Assembly (NCBI RefSeq): GCF_947498175.1
Contig: NZ_CANMJB010000003.1
Coordinates: 186,001 to 250,000, forward strand
Reading direction: 5' to 3'
From: an uncultured Algimonas sp.
GTDB lineage: Bacteria; Pseudomonadota; Alphaproteobacteria; Caulobacterales; Maricaulaceae
Length of the DNA: 64,000 bases
Under the pieces are notes generated by a model, which was given only the letters and a program-made list of their open reading frames with translations, had not been told where the DNA came from and searched no databases. This document shows positions 62,771 through 64,000 of the stretch, in pieces (within the stretch, counting starts at the first letter, position 1; each line of letters opens with the position of its first letter). The translations under genes were made by a program, and so were the position numbers.

Positions 62771-63828
62771 GGGGCGGCCTGTGGTGGCGACGCCAGTCTG
62801 GAGCAGGCGTCCAGCATGGCATCGGCGAGGTCGGATAGGGGAAGTTGCTCGCCGACGGCGCCGAGTTCGAACGCTACCTTGGGCATGCCGTAGACTGTGG
62901 ATGATGCCCGGTCCTGGCCAAAGGTGCGGGCGCCGCTTTCGCGCATCTCCAGCAGTCCGGCCGCACCGTCACGGCCCATGCCCGTCAGGATAGTGCCGAC
63001 GGCCCTTTTTCCGATGGCGGCCGCGACTGAACTCAACAGGACGTCCACGGAAGGACAATGCGCTCGGTCTGGCGACCGCGTGACAAGACGGATGCGATGG
63101 GCCGTGCGTGGGGACAGAGCCATATCGAGATCGCCGCCCGGCGCGAAACGGATCTGTCCGGGCTGAAGGGTTTCGCCTTCGCGTGCCACCTTGACGTCCG
63201 GTGCGATGGTGCGGTCCAGCCGATCGGCGAAGGACTGGATGAAGGCGGCCGGCATGTGCTGGGCAATGACAACGGGGGGGCAGTTTGCGGGAAAATCCGC
63301 CAGAAGTTCGCACAGCGCGTCCACCCCGCCTGTCGAGGATCCGATCGCGATCAAGGCGTTGCGCTTGAACAGATGGGCGGAGGCGGCCTGGCCTGACGCG
63401 GCCGAACCGGACGTTCTGGGTTTGCGGGCTGCGATCGACGATGCGGCCGCGGCCCGAACCAGACCCGGCAGATCGGACAGGGCCTCGATGATGTTGCCAC
63501 TGGACGGTTTCTGCAGACAGTGGAATGCACCGTTGCTCAACGCCGTCACGGCGCTGTCGCTGCCTTCGGCGGTCGAACTGGACAGCATGATGACCGGCAT
63601 GGGGCGGAGCGTCATGATCTTGTCGAGGAAGTCGAGCCCGTTCATGCCGGGCATCTCGATGTCCAGCGTGATGACATCCGGATCGAGTTCCTTGATGAGG
63701 CGGCGAGCCTCCATCGCATCCGCCGCCTCGCCAACGACCCGTATGGACGGATCCTGGCGGACGACGGATTTGACAACGGCTCTCAGGGTCGCCGAATCAT
63801 CGACGATCAGCAGCGAGACGGAAGACAA
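62767..63828 (-). CDS. cheB: Chemotaxis methylesterase/glutaminase CheB
   Basis: The product is 353 aa from a TTG start that follows the MCP stop directly. The receiver domain (~1-120) has LLIVDDSATLRAV and phospho-Asp in VITLDIEMPGMNGLD. The methylesterase domain (~155-345) has the Ser in GSSTGGVDAL, His in IAQHMPAAF and Asp in LTGMGRDGAAG. It removes receptor methyl groups when phosphorylated by CheA. TTG was chosen because no ATG precedes SSVSLLIVDDS in this frame. Confidence 0.95.
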   Translation of the reverse strand: MSSVSLLIVDDSATLRAVVKSVVRQDPSIRVVGEAADAMEARRLIKELDPDVITLDIEMPGMNGLDFLDKIMTLRPMPVIMLSSSTAEGSDSAVTALSNGAFHCLQKPSSGNIIEALSDLPGLVRAAAASSIAARKPRTSGSAASGQAASAHLFKRNALIAIGSSTGGVDALCELLADFPANCPPVVIAQHMPAAFIQSFADRLDRTIAPDVKVAREGETLQPGQIRFAPGGDLDMALSPRTAHRIRLVTRSPDRAHCPSVDVLLSSVAAAIGKRAVGTILTGMGRDGAAGLLEMRESGARTFGQDRASSTVYGMPKVAFELGAVGEQLPLSDLADAMLDACSRLASPPQAAP

Positions 63829-64000
63829 TTAGAACTCCTGCCAGTCCTGGTCGCCGTCAAAGTCGGGGTCGACCTTCACGGCCGCGGACCCGCTGGAAAA
63901 ATAGGCCTTGGCCCGTTCCTGCTGCGCATGCACCGGGTTCGCCCCGTTATTGGCGGCGACCGGTGCGGCCTGTGTCTCTGCGACCTGCGATGCGTCGATC
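63829..64000 (-). CDS. Methyl-accepting chemotaxis protein, C-terminal fragment
   Basis: The last 56 codons are visible: a Gln/Ala-rich tail (ETQAAPVAANNGANPVHAQQ) and a terminal DGDQDWQEF. The xWxxF-type pentapeptide (DWQEF) at the extreme C-terminus of MCPs tethers CheR and CheB. The stop TAA is contiguous with the cheB TTG. The rest of the gene is beyond the window. Confidence 0.82.
   Translation of the reverse strand, partial: IDASQVAETQAAPVAANNGANPVHAQQERAKAYFSSGSAAVKVDPDFDGDQDWQEF

Overview
The window looks like chromosomal DNA from a GC-rich alphaproteobacterium, possibly a marine Maricaulales/Hyphomonadaceae-type relative. This is inferred from gene content and not computed: an alpha-type 6S RNA after zapA, a CrbS-type SLC5-kinase acetate system, a DUF2793 protein, a DcaP-type porin, a ligase-associated DNA-repair pair and a CheD/CheB/CheR chemotaxis cluster. 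Genes are dense, many neighbours overlap by 1-8 bases, and several convergent pairs share stop-codon bases.

Region 1 (1-7.9 kb): a leftward run gap-pgk-fba-ybeY-corC-lnt couples lower glycolysis to ribosome maturation and envelope genes. Rightward of gap lie a DUF4164 coiled-coil gene, zapA and 6S RNA; the usual 5-formyl-THF cyclo-ligase gene does not follow. An IclR regulator and a DUF892 ferritin-like stress protein come next. Region 2 (8-21.3 kb): a CBS-domain membrane-tethered protein converges on a KtrAB/TrkAH potassium uptake pair. Then come a PAS/LuxR-HTH/alpha-beta-hydrolase fusion, an ATP-dependent DNA ligase with its MBL-fold exonuclease (separated by a 160-bp imperfect palindrome), a MATE exporter, a Cys-rich secreted protein, ppa, ahpCD, a LysE exporter, an ExoD-like protein and a DUF302 lipoprotein. 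Region 3 (21.3-24.5 kb): a cobalamin riboswitch with a terminator controls btuF-btuC-btuD.

Region 4 (24.5-43.6 kb) is the surface polysaccharide/LPS region: rfbCBDA (dTDP-rhamnose), a UDP-glucuronate 4-epimerase, a GT2 glycosyltransferase, a phosphohexomutase, gmd-fcl (GDP-fucose), kdsA and lptD. Embedded in it are four genes of one nucleotide-sugar pathway (wbpD, wbpA, wbpE, wbpB; UDP-GlcNAc3NAcA type). Each carries its own lesion: truncation, +1 frameshift, -1 frameshift and an in-frame amber codon. The truncated wbpD sits beside unlike DNA carrying a 12-copy hexanucleotide repeat.

Region 5 (43.8-57 kb): a FUSC-type membrane protein, then an acetate/carboxylate utilisation module. This comprises a DUF4212 protein plus SLC5 symporter, a CrbS-like sensor kinase with an SLC5 domain, a convergent LuxR-type response regulator, a DcaP-like porin and acs. 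GACC-AA-(A/G)GTC motifs lie upstream of both the symporter and porin/acs units. Between them are a three-gene set of secreted fimbrial-like proteins and a short, previously unlisted gene for a 46-residue double-glycine-leader peptide. That gene sits in its own AT-richer unit between two strong terminators. Region 6 (57-64 kb): a chemotaxis cluster (STAS-like, cheY, cheA, cheW, cheR, cheY, small unknown) converges on cheD-cheB-mcp, whose MCP ends in a CheR/CheB-tethering pentapeptide.

The best candidates for new biology are the orphan double-glycine peptide gene, the coordinated decay of the wbp pathway, and the HTH-hydrolase fusion that lacks a recognisable nucleophile.
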